A stretch of DNA of 6,404 nucleotides from Aestuariivirga sp. (GTDB taxonomy: Bacteria > Pseudomonadota > Alphaproteobacteria > Rhizobiales > Aestuariivirgaceae): the NCBI GenBank assembly GCA_020252385.1, contig JADCDC010000285.1, forward strand, positions 1-6,404. Direction: 5' to 3'. The translations under genes and the position numbers were made by a program. The notes under the pieces were generated by a model. It did not search any database. It was not told the origin of the DNA and saw only the letters and a program-made list of their open reading frames with translations. Position 1 is the first letter of the stretch, and each line of letters begins with the position of its first letter. Of this stretch, positions 6,049 through 6,404 are shown piece after piece.

Positions 6049-6404
6049 ATGACGGCGCTGTACATGAATTCGCGTTCCATCCTGCGCAGCGGTGAGGGCA
6101 GATCGTTTCTCTGTCTCCTCGCCACGCTCCTCGCCCTCCTCCTCACCGCGCCCTTCGCCCTTGCCGCCAAGAGCTTCCCCGTCTCGCAGTTCGACTTCTA
6201 CGTCAGCGACTATGATCTCGAACTCTCGCGCATCGCCAAGGAGCTGAAGCGCACGGAGCCCGAGATCATGGGCGACATCGCCGCGGCGAAGGCCGCCGGC
6301 AACGCGAGGCTCGCCGCCGCCTCGCTGGAACAGCTCCTCACGCTGCGCCCCAGTGACGGGGCACTCTGGCTCGATCTCGCACGTCAGCTCGCCCAGGCGA
6401 GCCC
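6049..6404 (+). CDS. Exported protein with TPR-like N-terminus, function unknown (partial; runs off right edge)
   Basis: The frame is open for 118 codons to the window edge. Residues 1-39 look like a signal peptide: a charged start with R9, R13 and R18, a long hydrophobic core (LCLLATLLALLLTAPF, 21-36), and a likely cleavage after ALA (37-39). The mature part is helical. LELSRIAKELKR (57-68), EPEIMGDIAAAKAAGNARLA (70-89) and SLEQLLTLRPSDGALWLDLA (92-111) form helix pairs, the last resembling a TPR unit (LxxLLxLxPxDxxLWLDLA). I do not recognise the family with confidence. Large bacterial alpha-2-macroglobulin-like proteins in alphaproteobacteria can start with a signal peptide followed by such repeats, so this is one possibility; a periplasmic or secreted TPR/Sel1-type protein is another. 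C22 is inside the hydrophobic core and is not in a lipobox. It has its own 106-base upstream region, so it is probably not part of the cco operon. Confidence 0.75.
   Translation, partial: MTALYMNSRSILRSGEGRSFLCLLATLLALLLTAPFALAAKSFPVSQFDFYVSDYDLELSRIAKELKRTEPEIMGDIAAAKAAGNARLAAASLEQLLTLRPSDGALWLDLARQLAQAS

Overview
The window is a GC-rich stretch of a proteobacterial chromosome, most likely alphaproteobacterial (Hyphomicrobiales-like). That reading rests on the fixNOQP-fixGHIS type gene order, the CcoP with one membrane segment, the FixH- and FixI-like sequences, and strong G/C bias at third codon positions. The taxonomic call is from gene content and remembered family resemblance, not from a search.

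Positions 1-1360 hold the end of the structural operon for cbb3-type cytochrome c oxidase: the 3' end of ccoO, complete ccoQ and complete ccoP (dihaem cytochrome c). The ccoN gene and the operon promoter lie upstream, outside the window. Positions 1361-1483 form a gap with two structures: a GC-rich hairpin just after ccoP (1376-1405), and a perfect AT-rich dyad (1441-1465) directly in front of ccoG.

Positions 1484-5942 hold the assembly genes ccoG, ccoH, ccoI and ccoS. They are packed with a 3-nt gap and two 4-nt ATGA overlaps, so they probably form one translationally coupled unit. CcoG is a membrane Fe-S protein, known in this family as a Cu(II) reductase. CcoI is the P1B-type ATPase that exports Cu(I) for the CuB centre. 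CcoH and CcoS help assemble and stabilise the complex. The most notable protein-level oddity is that the N-terminal HMA domain of CcoI lacks both cysteines of its usual CxxC copper site, although the transport-site CPC motif is intact.

Positions 5943-6048 are a second intergenic region with CRP/FNR-type half-sites and a plausible promoter. It leads into a gene running off the right edge (from 6049) that encodes an exported protein with a helical, TPR-like N-terminus. Its function cannot be fixed from the part visible.

Overall this is a well-known respiratory locus. I do not see a new multi-gene system. The points worth a second look are the operator-like dyad, the degenerate HMA site, and the regulatory region and unknown exported gene at the right edge.
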